Positions 1 through 11,460 are shown, numbered from the stretch's first letter. The stretch: DNA of 64,000 nucleotides from Notospermus geniculatus (GCA_002633025.1 NMRB01000179.1:455078-519077), one strand, 5' to 3'. Notes: generated by a model not told the origin, from the letters alone. Program-made: numbers and translations.

Positions 1-9
1 ATTTTATAG

Positions 10-512
10 GCGCTATCATTGCGCGCATGTCAGTCGGTAACGCTGAGCTTGAAGCATTCGGAAATTCGGCTCAGTTGGCCATCGGAACCGTTCTGCCATT
101 TTGTATCGTCGTGTTCTGCAATGTGTGGATCATCATCGTTTTGCATTCGGCATCGAAGGAAAGGCAGAAAATGGGTGTCAACGAGAAAGGCATGAAAACG
201 ATGGAAAAGGAGACCAATTATTTGACCCGAATGTTAATCTTAGTCAGTGTCGCGTATGTTGTAACGTCGGTACCATTCAGGCTCCATGATGTGATAATAG
301 GTCTACCAGAGGTAACTCAACACTACAAAATGCGCGAAGAGTACTGGTATTTACGAAGGTATTGCCAACATTTCATCCTTGCGACATTATGGAACATGAA
401 TTATGCGATCAATTTCTACCTTTATTGCATAGGAGGCGGCAAGAAATATAGAAAAGACGTCAACGAGCTGTTCAAGAGAATGATTCTTTGCTGCGGACGT
501 AGGCCGAAATAG
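10..512 (+). CDS. class A GPCR, last exon only (upstream copy)
   Basis: This is the third exon of a rhodopsin-like GPCR whose first two exons lie before the window. It opens after the acceptor TTTATAG at 3-9 and encodes extracellular loop 2, TM5 (around TVLPFCIVVF), a basic third loop, TM6, TM7 with NYAINFYLYC, and a short basic C-tail ending LCCGRRPK. Bases 1-240 are identical to 3875-4114, where the middle copy is cut by an N, so this exon may be the displaced remainder of that copy. The stop codon lies inside a roughly 26-bp direct repeat (about 503-558). Against the complete copy at 7429-7919 it has a few replacements near the end of the third extracellular loop and a different tail. The GPCR class is clear; the ligand is unknown. 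Confidence 0.75.
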
Positions 513-520
513 GCCTTAGC

Positions 521-1743
521 CAGAAAGGACCCGAAATAGGCCTTAGCCATAAAGGGCCCACCTTCGTTCGCCTGCCCTAGGCCGTACACTTTTTTCTCCA
601 CACATCACGCTAGGTTACGCCAATCGTCTCTGTGGGCGACACCTATCGTGTAGGTGCAGCAATATAAAACGCGGGACCAACACCGACGGGTAATTCCCTC
701 CAAACCCCCGGCGACGCGCCTCAGGTTTGGACCACATTTTAGCTACGGCGTCCCTCAATGAACAGTGAATCGGACTATAGATTCCAGGTGGATGGAGGTC
801 AAGACACCCTTGCCACCCGAGGTTCTATGGGTTTGTGACATTGCTGCCATGACACTCCCTGAATATGTCATTTACACGCCTCTTGACTTCTCTATGAAAA
901 TTGTACCTGTTTTTCATGTTTTGACCCGTCCATGTTTGGTGAATTTCTTTGTTTTTGATTACGTAATGTAGTTAAGCTGTAATTCTTGGGACTTTGCTCA
1001 TTTTCTGTTTTAAGCACAGTGATCACATTGGACCACAAAAACAGTCAACTGGGGTGGTATCTTTTGCTTTTCCCCGCTACAGGGGCCCGGATCCAAGCAA
1101 TATGAAAATGTACACCAACAGCTTCCCCTTTAGATCGTTTTGCTCACGTGTAGGCCTATATGTATGTTGTTCCACAACAAAAATGTTGCCATAAATAGTG
1201 TACAGGTGTAACAGAGGAGAAACTCCTAGAATGAAATTCCGGGACACAAGAATGTGGTATTGTATGGCTATGTTCGAAAAGTCATGGTCTCTTTAGCCAT
1301 TTCTCGCTGAACAATAAAAAATCAGACTTAGATTCCGGGGGGGACAATGGTCCCTGTCACACCGATATACGCTGCTTTACAATGGAAACGGGAAGAAAAG
1401 TACGGTATTTACCGTACGATCAGCTCACAACAGACCCACATTGCATCCGTTTATACATACATGTACGTGTCATTCTATTTCCTGAACACCAAATGGGTTC
1501 CCCTAGGGCAACAACGAAGTTTAAATTACCCTCTGTGAAAATACAACGCAGCTTATGTGATCATCTTGAACTGTGATACCCACCAATATCAGTTGACGAG
1601 TATCCATCGACGTCGTACTCCGTGCTGTGACACTGAGTGAGACGAATCGTCAGTCGGCTCGCAAGAGGGTCTATAACCCTTGTCCCTTTTGAAACCTCAC
1701 GAAAACATCATCTGGAAACAAGAGAACTGCCCTGCAAGAGACG
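521..1743. other. intergenic, no gene seen
   Basis: No reading frame with coding character is visible. An AATAAA near 1311 could serve the upstream GPCR exon as a distant polyadenylation signal. The last 100 bases share similarity with the sequence before the next GPCR first exon at 4880-5072, so they are probably promoter or 5' UTR of the repeated gene unit. Confidence 0.5.
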
Positions 1744-4114
1744 ATGGCCAGCATGTCGTACAGCGTTGCGGGCGAACTGGAAGTCGTCGACCCCGAAGTG
1801 CTTACCCTGCGCGTGGTTTATCTCGTCGTCACCAAGTATGCGTGGATACCCCTCATGTCGATTGGTCTAATCGGAAATTTCATTTCCTTTATCATTTCTC
1901 TTCAAAAGGATAACCGGCGAATTTCGACCTGTAATTTTATGGCTGGTTTAGCAATGGCCGACTCGGTTGTCCTGCTTGAATATATTTGGGGAATGGCTGT
2001 CCTCCATTATGGGACTGAACCACCCACGATACTTGTTGCTCAGTAAGTATTTTTCTGAGAACCATGGATTACCAATTCCTCTAAATATGAAAGCAAATTA
2101 ATGTTAGCGCCATCCACGAACACTTCCACAGCAGGCCTTATTTGGCTAACCTTGGAGGAATTATACTTCCTCCAAGGGCTAACCAATGACAACTTCGAGT
2201 AGGGCCTAGTGTACAGGGCATCCTTATACCCAACGAAGTTTTGGCTGCTGATCGTTTTGACTTTGCTACTGCCATTGTTGTTCAGATACAATACCATCAG
2301 GGGCGGATCCTGTGCTAGAAACATTGAAATCTGCGGTGAATTTCAATGATTTCCTCCAAATTCCAGAATTTCACGGTCGACTCGATTTTACAGATTTGTT
2401 GGTCGGAAGGGGGGGGGGGGCGTGCGCCGAGTGCGCCCTCCCCCTTGGAACCACGCCTGACACACTATAATAATAATAATAATGTAAGTTCTTATATAGC
2501 GCATTTCCAGTTGACCTGCTCAATGCGCTTTACATTATTACCCCCAGCTATAGGTCTGTTCATTCCAATTGACTTTCTCCACTCCCCGGGGAGTATTACA
2601 GTCCCGGCAGCTGATTTCAGCGCTCATGGACTAACATTCACATAGACCATCACTACCAGCCAGGTACCCCTTTTACACCTGGGTGGGGTGAAGCAAGTGA
2701 GGCAAAGTGACTTGCTCAAGGTCACAAGCGAGCGTGTTTTTTTTTCTTGGTCAGGACTGGGAATCGAACCCGGGACCTTCTGATCAGGAGTCCGTCTCGC
2801 TAACCACTACACCACGCCGCTCCTCAACACACTGACAGCGAGCAAAGTCGAAAACATCACCTCTTTCGATGGTCCACTTGGAATCGGCGGATTGGTTCAC
2901 ATAGGGGCGGTGTTTGGTTTGCATTTAGACGGGAAAAATTAGAGCCGCGTTCCGGTTGGATCGGATCGCATTGATTTTTTATTCTTCGGTTTCTATACAA
3001 TAGCCTTGGTTACACCTGTCTGAAAAACCCCGGACTTTTCGAAGCCCGGGTCTGAAATAAGCCCGGGCTTTTTGAGCATGTATGCGGCAAGTCCGTGCTG
3101 TGAGCCCGGACTTTTATGTAGTGTAAACAAGGTTACTGAGCGAAGTCAGTGGTCACCTTCAAGTGTTTCATTCAGTAGTCATTTTGGTTAGGACCGCACT
3201 TGCTTCATAGGAAATTTCTTGACATACCGGTATCCATTTCAGACTGATGTGGTATCAAGCCTTTGCTTTCGGCATTTTGTCTGGCTTCTTTCTCGCCGAA
3301 ATGACAATCGATCGTTTGATAGTTGTAAGATTTCCGATTGCTGCTCCCAGGTTGTGCACAACACGTCGAGCATGTGTCACCATGATTGTGACGGCTGTTG
3401 TGATTCTAGGCCTGAATCTTTACATCTTCTTCACTTTTAAGTACATGGAAGATAAAGAAACAGGTAAGTAGAAGAGAAGGAATCGAATGTGACATGAATG
3501 GGACATGATAGCCTTGGTACACCTGCCTGAAGAAGCCCGGACTTTTCGAAGCCCGGGCTTTTTGAGCGTGGGTTTTAAAAGCCCGGGCTTTATTTATGCT
3601 TGAAACAATGGTTGGTATCAATATATCCATGTTTATTCATGTTGGTATTGCACAGATTTGCGAGGGTCCGTGGGTTCGAGAATGGTGGGAAGCTATGTCT
3701 TTCACCTTATATAGCTGTACGGTAATCATTATTTCATGCCCCATAAGATTTGCACAGGAGCTCCATGTAAATGTAGGCCTACTGCAAAACTTCAGCATTT
3801 GCTACCTTTTATGAATATCAGCCAATTATACCTCTTTCCGCGGGTTTCGTTTTTTGAGGCACCCTATATGTTCAATTTTATAGGCGCTATCATTGCGCGC
3901 ATGTCAGTCGGTAACGCTGAGCTTGAAGCATTCGGAAATTCGGCTCAGTTGGCCATCGGAACCGTTCTGCCATTTTGTATCGTCGTGTTCTGCAATGTGT
4001 GGATCATCATCGTTTTGCATTCGGCATCGAAGGAAAGGCAGAAAATGGGTGTCAACGAGAAAGGCATGAAAACGATGGAAAAGGAGACCAATTATTTGAC
4101 CCGAATGTTAATCT
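1744..4114 (+). CDS. class A GPCR, middle copy, truncated at an N
   Basis: Three exons: 1744-2042, 3243-3463 and 3884-4114, with GTAAGT donors after the first two and phases that join cleanly (2, then 1). The start ATG (MASMSYSV) aligns with the start of the complete copy. Exon 1 carries the N-terminus, TM1 with the GN motif (IGLIGNFISF) and TM2 with LAMAD. Exon 2 carries TM3, ending in IDRL in place of DRY, and TM4. Exon 3 starts extracellular loop 2 and TM5 and is then cut by the single N at 4115, losing TM6, TM7 and the tail. It is close to the copy at 5073-7919 in protein, but its introns are mostly different and hold a SINE and two related foldback elements. The truncation looks like an assembly break, since 1-240 repeats the last 240 bases exactly and continues the exon. 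Confidence 0.75.
2463..2823 (-). mobile_element. tRNA-derived SINE in GPCR intron 1
   Basis: On the minus strand the element starts with a tRNA-like head: A box TGGTGTAGTGG near 2800-2816 and B box GGTTCGATTCC near 2760-2770. It then has a central part containing CTTGAGCAAGTCACTT, a 3' part containing AAGCGCATTGAGCA and GCGCTATATAAG, and an (ATT)n tail at 2467-2483. The tail resembles that of widespread metazoan SINE superfamilies (MetaSINE-like), from memory and unverified. The complete GPCR copy lacks it. Confidence 0.75.
3004..3132. mobile_element. foldback element, CCCGGGCTTTT family, copy 1
   Basis: Ends CCTTGGTTACAC and GTGTAAACAAGG are inverted with one mismatch. The inside has several inverted copies of AGCCCGGGCTT-like words. 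It lies in intron 1 of the middle GPCR copy. Confidence 0.65.
3512..3612. mobile_element. foldback element, CCCGGGCTTTT family, copy 2
   Basis: Starts CCTTGGTACAC and repeats the ACTTTTCGAAGCCCGGGCTT core of the element at 3004; the right end is degraded. It lies in intron 2 of the same GPCR copy. Confidence 0.55.
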
Positions 4115-4115
4115 N
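4115..4115. other. single-N assembly join
   Basis: One N interrupts GPCR exon 3. The sequence to its right is not the exon continuation but the exact end (TAGTCTCG) of a transposon-like element. Confidence 0.85.
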
Positions 4116-4627
4116 TAGTCTCGTGCCACCAGACTCTGCAATTTTCAATTTTAGAGTCTGGTCCGGATGGTACCTTTTGCTTGTAAAAACCATCATGGCG
4201 GACAATCTACCGCCGATGACGTAGAACACAATGCACAATCAATGCAAAAAGTAGTAAAACTACAGTATTTTGTACCCCTTGCTGTAAGGCCTACTGCACT
4301 TTTTATTGCATAATTCCCTCCCAAATCGAAAGAATAATAATATACTTGCCTTAAATTCCAATGAAAGACACTATAAATTGACTTGACAACACAAATTGAG
4401 GCGATTCACCTCACTAATTTTCACGCTTCAAGTCATCTGGGCGCCGCCATATTCCCCCTGCAGCCTACGTCACCAGATTTTGAAACTAGCCAATCAGCGA
4501 TGCTGACCTCCTTTCGAATCATCGAAACGAGGTCACTAGGTCGCTGCAATGAGAATTTCTTTCCGTGCCAGACCCTCGCAGTCTGACGACCTCGGAGTAT
4601 GACCGAGGGGCTGGTTGCGCGAGACTA
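4116..4627. mobile_element. DNA-transposon-like element with GTCTCG ends
   Basis: Left end TAGTCTCGTGCCACCAG and right end CTGGTTGCGCGAGACTA are imperfect inverted repeats, each flanked outside by TA. No transposase frame is present, so it would be non-autonomous. Its left end coincides with the N join. Confidence 0.6.
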
Positions 4628-4629
4628 TG

Positions 4630-4771
4630 ACTGAGTATCTAATTCGTCGAAATGACAATCTACGGTTCGTCATTTGGACGAACCTTGTTAGATGTATTGT
4701 TTGAGATATACCAAGGGTCGTCAAAATGACGACCGTAGATTTGTTGTTTCGACGAATTAGATATAATCAGT
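4630..4771. mobile_element. foldback element with TCTAATTCGTCGAAA arms
   Basis: Left arm ACTGAGTATCTAATTCGTCG pairs with a right arm ending CGACGAATTAGATATAATC. Inside, GTCATTTTGACGA words recur inverted. It has no coding content and sits directly beside the preceding element. Confidence 0.65.
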
Positions 4772-5072
4772 TTGGTGATAAATGGAAAACGAACCGAAGT
4801 TCGTCATTTTGACGAAGAGGAGTTTTTCATTGTACTGGTTTCAGTTTTGACTTTGGAGAAGAACAAATGACGTCACAATGCCTGTCGGCTAGCAAGGCAA
4901 CCCTTTGTCCTTTTGAAACTCCAGGAAAACAGCATCAGGAAAGGAGAACATACTGAGACTCTCGGGCCATCTACGTTGCCTAGTGCTCCCTAGAGCGAGG
5001 GGAACAGTAGCCCATTTGCATTTACCCGATGTTTCATGAGTGGAAAAGAGAACAGCCAAGCAAGAAGGACAG

Positions 5073-7919
5073 ATGGACAGCAAATCATACAGTGTTGCAG
5101 ACGAACTGGAAGTGGACCCCGAAGTGCTTACCTTGCGTGTGGTTTATCTCGTCGTCACCAAGTATGCGTGGATACCCCTCATGTCGATTGGTCTAATTGG
5201 AAATTTCATTTCCTTTATCATTTCTCTTCAAAAGGATAACCGGCGAATTTCGACCTGTAATTTTATGGCTGGTTTAGCAATGGCTGATTCGATGGTCTTG
5301 CTGGAATGTATATGGGGAATGGCTGTCCTTCATCATGGGACTGAACCACCTTCGATACTTGTTGCTCAGTAAGTATACCCGTGCCTTCCAGTAGGACCAC
5401 CGACTTCTAGTTCATGTGCAATGAACATCGTGAAGACACACTCCGGTTAACAAGGCTTCACAATTTAAAGTCCCATGTGCACCACAAAAATTTATTCTCG
5501 CTCTTTTTCAGCTTTGTACAGCATTCAGAACTGCATTTTGCTGTTTACTTCATGAAATTATGTTTAGTAGTAAGCGAGATATCAATGATTTTGTCAGTCA
5601 AAATCATTGGGCTAAAAACCGTACTGTGAACGACTTCCACGATGTAAATATGCTAATTTATTCGTGACGTAAGTCTAGGAAAAAGTTCATTCCAGTTTGA
5701 CACACCCAGTGTACGCTGGATGCTTGGTTTCTGCATGATAATTACATTTAGTTGAATTTCCCATCACAATACATTGCTTAATTTGGTTACTAGGCCGCTC
5801 TAATCAGGGAAATGACATGTTCATTATGCAGATTCCCTAGTGTGACATCACTTAATGAGGCAGTCTTAGACCATTCTGATTTTAGCTGAGTCCTTCACAA
5901 AATCCACCATAACTTTCTAACCGGTGGGAATTTTTTCACGAAATAAAAAGCTCTTTCATTGTAATTCTGTGCCAAATGATTATACAGCTGCAAAAAAGGT
6001 GCATGTAGGACTTTAAGGGGTTCGCGACCGTGAAGCCACTTGTGCGTGCAAATACCGTGCAGCTCTATGTAATTGCAGCCTCTTTCATAATGAATTCCTT
6101 GCACCATTTCAGACTGATGTGGTATCAAGCCTTTGCTTTCGGCATTTTGTCTGGCTTCTTTCTCGCTGAAATGACAATCGATCGTTTGATAGTTGTAAGA
6201 TTTCCGATGGCTGCTCCCAGGTTGTGTACAACACGTCGAGCATGTGTCACCATGATTGTGACGGCTGTTGTGATTCTAGGCCTGAATCTTTACATCTTCT
6301 TCACTTTTAAGTACGTGCAGGATGAAGACACAGGTAAGTAGAATGCGGACGGGTTCTCCAAAAGAGACTCGATTTCTGAGCCCTTCGGCATTTTAGGGCA
6401 GATTTTAACACATACTGTATCTACTCAATTATAACGTCAGTTCATTAAATATTCGTAGATCAGCCATTCGCCTTTTTCGCCATGTGCAAGATGGGAGTCG
6501 ATAATTTGCAAATATCAGAGACGAATTTAATTTATTTATATTTCGCCATGTGACTGGGGTAATCCTTCTTATTTTCATTTATCTGGCTTAGTTCAAGTGC
6601 GATCATTGATAATTATGCACCAGGGCCAAATTCATAAAACTAAAGTGTAAATGTGACATTATCCTTTTTTGGTCAACACAAAACATAAGTATCACACTTA
6701 GACTTAAGTAGTTTTCCCAGGTAGTTTTATGAATATGGACCCAGTACCACATGAGTACGAATACCACAGTCACATGGTGAAAAATGCTGTCCGCTTATCT
6801 GCGTATACCGTACCGGCAATTCCCTGGAAAACAGCAGAGTAGGGCTACTTGCTTGTGGAAAAGACTCTGAACCAAAACGACACTGTATATCAGTATATTG
6901 TAATGCGTCGGTTTGGTTCCTTCGTCCGTCCGTCAAGAACAACGAACATGCCGTACGATTACATTTTCCAAGTTCCTTTATGTCTACGATGTCCACTTGG
7001 GAAACTGAAACACGGGTGCACCAAAGAAAACAAACCTTCTAACTTGTTTGAAATTACTTTTTAATCAAAATCATTTCTTATCTATTTTTGCTTTAATTCA
7101 TTCTCATGTGGAGGAGCACCTTAAAAACGTACTTTTCCACATGGAAATTTGGCACTCAATGGGAAATGTTGGTTTCTTCGTCTTATACGCTGCCACCGAT
7201 GACGCCAAAGACTGCCCGCCATTCCCTAAGCTGATTTGCCCAAAGAGCGCCAGAAAATTCTCACAGAGACGCGCCTCCTACTCGTGACATTTCAAGGCCT
7301 ACGGTCACTTCGCCCTTCGACTACGCTCCCTTCAGGGTAGCGAGGGTAGGAGTGATTGTCACGCTTGTCGAGGTGAAGATGAGGTGCCTGTATTTGGTGT
7401 TGAACAACCCTAAATTATTCATTTCCAGGCGCTAGTATCGCGCGCATGTCAGTCGGTAACGCTGAGCTTGAAGCATTCGGAAATTCGGCTCAGTTGGCCA
7501 TCGGAACCGTTCTGCCCTTTTGTGTCGTCGTGTTCTGCAATGTGTGGATCATCATCGTTTTGCATTCGGCATCGAAGGAAAGACAGAAAATGGGTGTCAA
7601 CGAGAAAGGCATGAAAACGATGGAAAAGGAGACCAATTATTTGACCCGAATGTTAATCTTAGTCAGCGTCGCGTATGTTGTAACGTCGGTACCATTCAGG
7701 CTCCATGATGTGATAATAGGTCTACCAGAGGTAACTCAACACTACGAAATGCGCGAAGAATACTGGCGTTTACGATTGTATAGTCAAAATTTCATCCTTG
7801 GGACATTATGGAACATGAATTACGCGATTAATTTCTACCTTTATTGCATAGGAGGCGGCAAGAAATATAGAAAAGACGTCAAGGAGCTGTTCAAGAGAAT
7901 GGTTCTTTGTTGGACATAG
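5073..7919 (+). CDS. class A (rhodopsin-like) GPCR, complete copy
   Basis: Exons 5073-5368, 6113-6333 and 7429-7919 (GT-AG, phases 2 and 1) give 335 residues. The ATG at 5073 is chosen over the in-frame ATG at 5040 because it aligns with the start of the neighbouring copy. Seen: TM1 with GN, TM2 with LAMAD, TM3 ending IDRL rather than DRY, TM4, TM5 with a proline (TVLPF), TM6 with SVPF but no CWxP tryptophan, TM7 with NFYLY in place of NPxxY, then a basic helix-8 region (GGGKKYRKDV). No cysteine is present at the top of TM3 or in extracellular loop 2, so the usual disulfide is absent. The family acts as a plasma-membrane receptor signalling through G proteins. The TM7 pattern recalls invertebrate peptide-receptor-like and lineage-expanded GPCRs; the ligand cannot be inferred. 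Confidence 0.85.
6623..6742. mobile_element. foldback MITE, TTCATAAA-TTAAGTC family
   Basis: Left GGGCCAAATTCATAAAACTA and right TAGTTTTATGAATATGGACCC are inverted ends; the inside has inverted AGTGTGATACTTA-like words. The same family occurs at 10228, 16906 and 54103. It lies in intron 2 of the complete GPCR. Confidence 0.7.
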
Positions 7920-8503
7920 GCCTCATTGTGAACATGTCATTTCGGCTACCGAGAAAGGCCCGCGCTCATCCAATGCAGAGGCACTTAACAACTCCATCGG
8001 CACTCCAAATACGAAAATACACGTCCTTTTGTTGCTGGTCCATTTTGATTTATGAAGAAGGGAAAGTCGGTCACCTCAGTCGAAGTGCCTTATTTTCATG
8101 ATACGACGATGCCTTTTTCACTCTCTTCAGTCGTTTCCTGGCTTTACAACAAGCGTAGAGCAACATGAAGCCGAGAGCAACAAAGAATGCTGTGCAAATT
8201 GCGAAGACAATGTGAACGATCGTGAAATTGGAATTTGGAGCAAATCATTGAAATTCACCGCAGATTTCAATGTTCCTAGCACAGGGCGCCCTCTCTTCCC
8301 AAATCCTGGATCCGCCCATAGTGAGAATTCCAACTAACTTGTTAGCGCGGAGGGCAATTGCGATTGCGAATATCGATGATATCGCGGTGTGAAGTTGTGT
8401 TCGTTGCATAATCGACAAGATATCAAACATCGTATATACCCAAGTAGTTTGAAATCATGCGCCGTTCCTCTCTTCTCATTCGACGATCAAACAAGAACTT
8501 TAA
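7920..8503. other. GPCR downstream region, start of duplicated block
   Basis: No gene seen. From about 7988 the sequence belongs to the block repeated at 14753-19079. The short frames here are not conserved between the two versions because of small indels, which argues against coding. Confidence 0.6.
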
Positions 8504-8648
8504 GGGCCGTATGCACCAACGAAGATTATCTTGAACTCAGGCTGAGCCACAACTTTTCCATTGTTACATGTACATCATGCCCTGGCGAATCTGAAAAGCT
8601 GTGGCTCAACCTGAGTTCAAGATAATCTTCGTTGGTGCATACTGCCCC
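8504..8648. mobile_element. foldback element, long TIR
   Basis: The arms contain CTTGAACTCAGGCTGAGCC and GGCTCAACCTGAGTTCAAG, about 50 bp each, around a 35-bp loop with TTACATGTACATCATG. The mate at 15282-15423 has lost part of the left tip. A short frame crossing the right arm is an artefact of the element. Confidence 0.75.
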
Positions 8649-9590
8649 AAGAGTTTCACCACTCCACTACCATGTTGTTCACACCAAAATGATTCTGTAT
8701 TAAATTATAAAGAAATAGACAACCCAAAATTGACTTGTCACTTTCATTTATATTTATTTTTGTACAAATCACTCAAGGTTATCCAAAAATAAAAAACAAC
8801 TTTCCAACAGCAAACATGTCATGTATTTTTCTAATGTCGATGGGGCTATGATTGACGACAGTTGTTTATACATGTAGGTTGAACTTATTTATCTCTCCTT
8901 GTATTAAATGTAATTTCTGATTGAAATTCTCTGCAAAAAGACAGGTACGAAGTCAACATTGGTAAATCTACAGCCCTTTCTTTATGGTGTAGATCACTGA
9001 AGTGATAACCTGAACAAACGAATTAACAGAACCACGGTAACAGACACAGTAGGCAAAATAACAGCAGCCTCTCTGATGGCAGCAGAAAATTGAGTACAGC
9101 ACAACATGTATACTACAGGATTGATAAATTATAACGAAAAATGAATAATTCGAAAATCATGTCATGGGAAAATTAAAAACAGCTTTTGAGTAACAGTATT
9201 CCAGTGCATTTCATGACAAGGTGGATTACCAGTAAAACCAAATCTCTTGCTGCCTGGGCAAGGGGGCAGCACTATCTTATCTAATTTCAGTTGATCTTCC
9301 AGTAAAAACATTCAGGAGACTCAATCAATGAACCCTGGTTCCAAAGGCAACTGTTACATAGGAGCTCATTTTTCACTCATCATTTGTGATTTTGGCATGA
9401 ATCGGAAGAATGAACATTGCGTTCTTCTGTTCTCAGAGATGCTAAATTTCTGATTTTGATTTTGAATGGAAAATGAGGAGTGAAAAATGAAAAGTGGGTA
9501 CATGTAGTTCATCTATAAATGGAAGAGCAGCCAGATGAACATTTTAGAAGGATAATTACATGTATCAGTACCAACAGTTTCAAACTTTAA

Positions 9591-9806
9591 AGGGACCCTA
9601 CAGGCAGCCTCCTCAAAGACATTTTGATGTATTCATCACACTGATCGGTTGTCATGAGAATCTAACTCCAACATGTATTTCAAGTAAATTCACTAAATAT
9701 CAACATTTGATGAGCCAAAATCTGTAGGTTTTTCAGTTTCCAGCGCCACCTGTAATGAAGTGACCACACTAATATGAGCCTATAGCTGGCTGCCTATAGG
9801 GTCCCT
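9591..9806. mobile_element. TTAA-flanked MITE
   Basis: TTAA at 9587-9590 and 9807-9810 flank ends AGGGACCCTACAGGCAGCC and its inverse (one mismatch). TTAA duplication is typical of the piggyBac and Kolobok groups. It is present in both versions (second at 16353-16566, right end eroded), so it predates their split. Confidence 0.7.
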
Positions 9807-10227
9807 TTAAATACACAGAAAGATGTATAGCTGGTCCCACTTGTGTCATGCACCTTGTCTGTGTCCCAGGCGCTGCTACCACTTTGACAATTGCATCTTG
9901 CCCTGACAAGGGTTCCTATGTGAAGGGAGCGTAGTTCGAAGGGCGGAGTGACCGTAGGCCTTGATATGTCAAGATGGGACAATTGGAGAGCAAATTTGAA
10001 TATGACGAGTAGGCCCTATTTTGATCCATGAGACATTCTGAGGGTTACTCTCCAAGGAGATTCATTGTTGGTAATACCTTTTGGCAAATAAAATTTATAC
10101 ACTTCTGGGACCATTGTCACGAAGCCATTTGTGCATTAACTATTGTCCACTTGCAGGCAACCTCTCTGGTGAACAAAAGATAAGCCCCCTTCGTAATGTT
10201 ACGGAGGCTTTGTGAATAAGGCCCCAG

Positions 10228-10441
10228 GGTCCATATTCATAACATACTAAGTCAAAGTGTGATACTTTTCTTTTGTGTTGAACAAAGGATAATATAATAA
10301 GTGTGACACAGCCCCCTATGTTTTTATAATGCTCCTCAATTTAAAGCAGTTCCTGAAGGCTACAGGAGAACAATAGCCTTCAGGAACTCCTTTACATTGA
10401 TGAGCATTCTAAAATACGGGCTTAATTATGAATATGGGCCC
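10228..10441. mobile_element. nested foldback MITE, version 1
   Basis: The outer element has ends GGGTCCATATTCATAA and TTATGAATATGGGCCC (same family as 6623). Inside lies a second inverted repeat with arms GAACAATAGCCTTCAGGAAC and its partner. The outer right half is partly lost. Confidence 0.65.
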
Positions 10442-11105
10442 AGAGCACTATGGACAGCAGAATACCACTAAAGGAAGGTTCACATTTTCAACAATCTCCA
10501 TCCTCCCACAGAAGGGCTTCTTAACTCGCTCCTCTTTATCCACTTGCACAAGTGTGTGAAGATGAGCAAGACCAAAGCCCTGCTGTGGGAGGATGAATAA
10601 TCTCAGCACAGCCGTGTACATGTACTGCTATTGTCGAGCTTTCGAGGGGCACCAATTGACAAACATTTACAATATTTACAGCAATAAATACAAAACTATA
10701 TGTTACTAATCTCAGACTGTTACTGCATCTACATGTAATTGTCAATACTATAGCCAACAGAATTGTGGCAATGGGTCATATGAATAAAGACTAGAAAATG
10801 CTTTTACTTGAATTTTGCAATACAAATGCACTAGACAATGCTATACAAATATGAAGTACCGTAAAAGCATTTGCTGGTCTAATATGACCCAATAACCCAT
10901 GTAGGCTCTAACCATAAAGAAGGAACTACTGGAAAATGAAAACTGTACCTATTATAAATCTGGTATATACATGTAAATTTTGTAGGTTTTGATAATGAAT
11001 TTCGACAGAGGGTAATTCCATTTGACACAGTGAAGATTGGGTTTTGAACTGGCACATTCATGTATATCAGATTTGACTAAAAGAATATGATGCTTTTTTG
11101 AATAC

Positions 11106-11145
11106 TGGCTATTTGTATTTTGCGGTCCGCAAAATACAAATAGCC
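11106..11145. mobile_element. 40-bp palindromic insertion with 8-bp target repeat
   Basis: GGCTATTTGTATTTTGCGG, one T, then the exact inverse. TTGAATAC occurs at 11098-11105 and 11146-11153. The mate near 17826 reads straight through one TTGAATAC, so this is an insertion. Confidence 0.75.
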
Positions 11146-11212
11146 TTGAATACACAAATATTTACGTGAATACATGACTTTCTCATGTAGATCTAGATAT
11201 GACACAAATTAA

Positions 11213-11460
11213 AGATAATATATCACGACTTCATTGTTTACATTCAATGTTTGTAAACATGAATGTTTAAATTATGTTATTTTGGGTTTTTGGGACATGC
11301 CAACCCACCAAAATGAATACTTTTGGAATCAACAGAATTTCTAGAGGGATATGCCACCAACAATTTGCTCATAAGACAAAGAAACCCTGGACATAAACAA
11401 ACAAAATGTAAATAAACAATGAATTTCGTGGCCCGCAAAAATATCCGTGATATATTATCT
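11213..11460. mobile_element. 248-bp TTAA-flanked element, piggyBac-like
   Basis: TTAA at 11209-11212 and 11461-11464 flank perfect 15-bp inverted ends AGATAATATATCACG / CGTGATATATTATCT. The mate has one TTAA in AAATTAAAGTCAAATG near 17875. No transposase is encoded. Confidence 0.8.

Noticed and set aside
8601-8792. Short frame identical in both flank versions (also 15376-15567), looking like a conserved small protein
   Set aside because: It starts in the arm of a foldback element and runs into AT-rich DNA; identity reflects the duplicated block, not selection.
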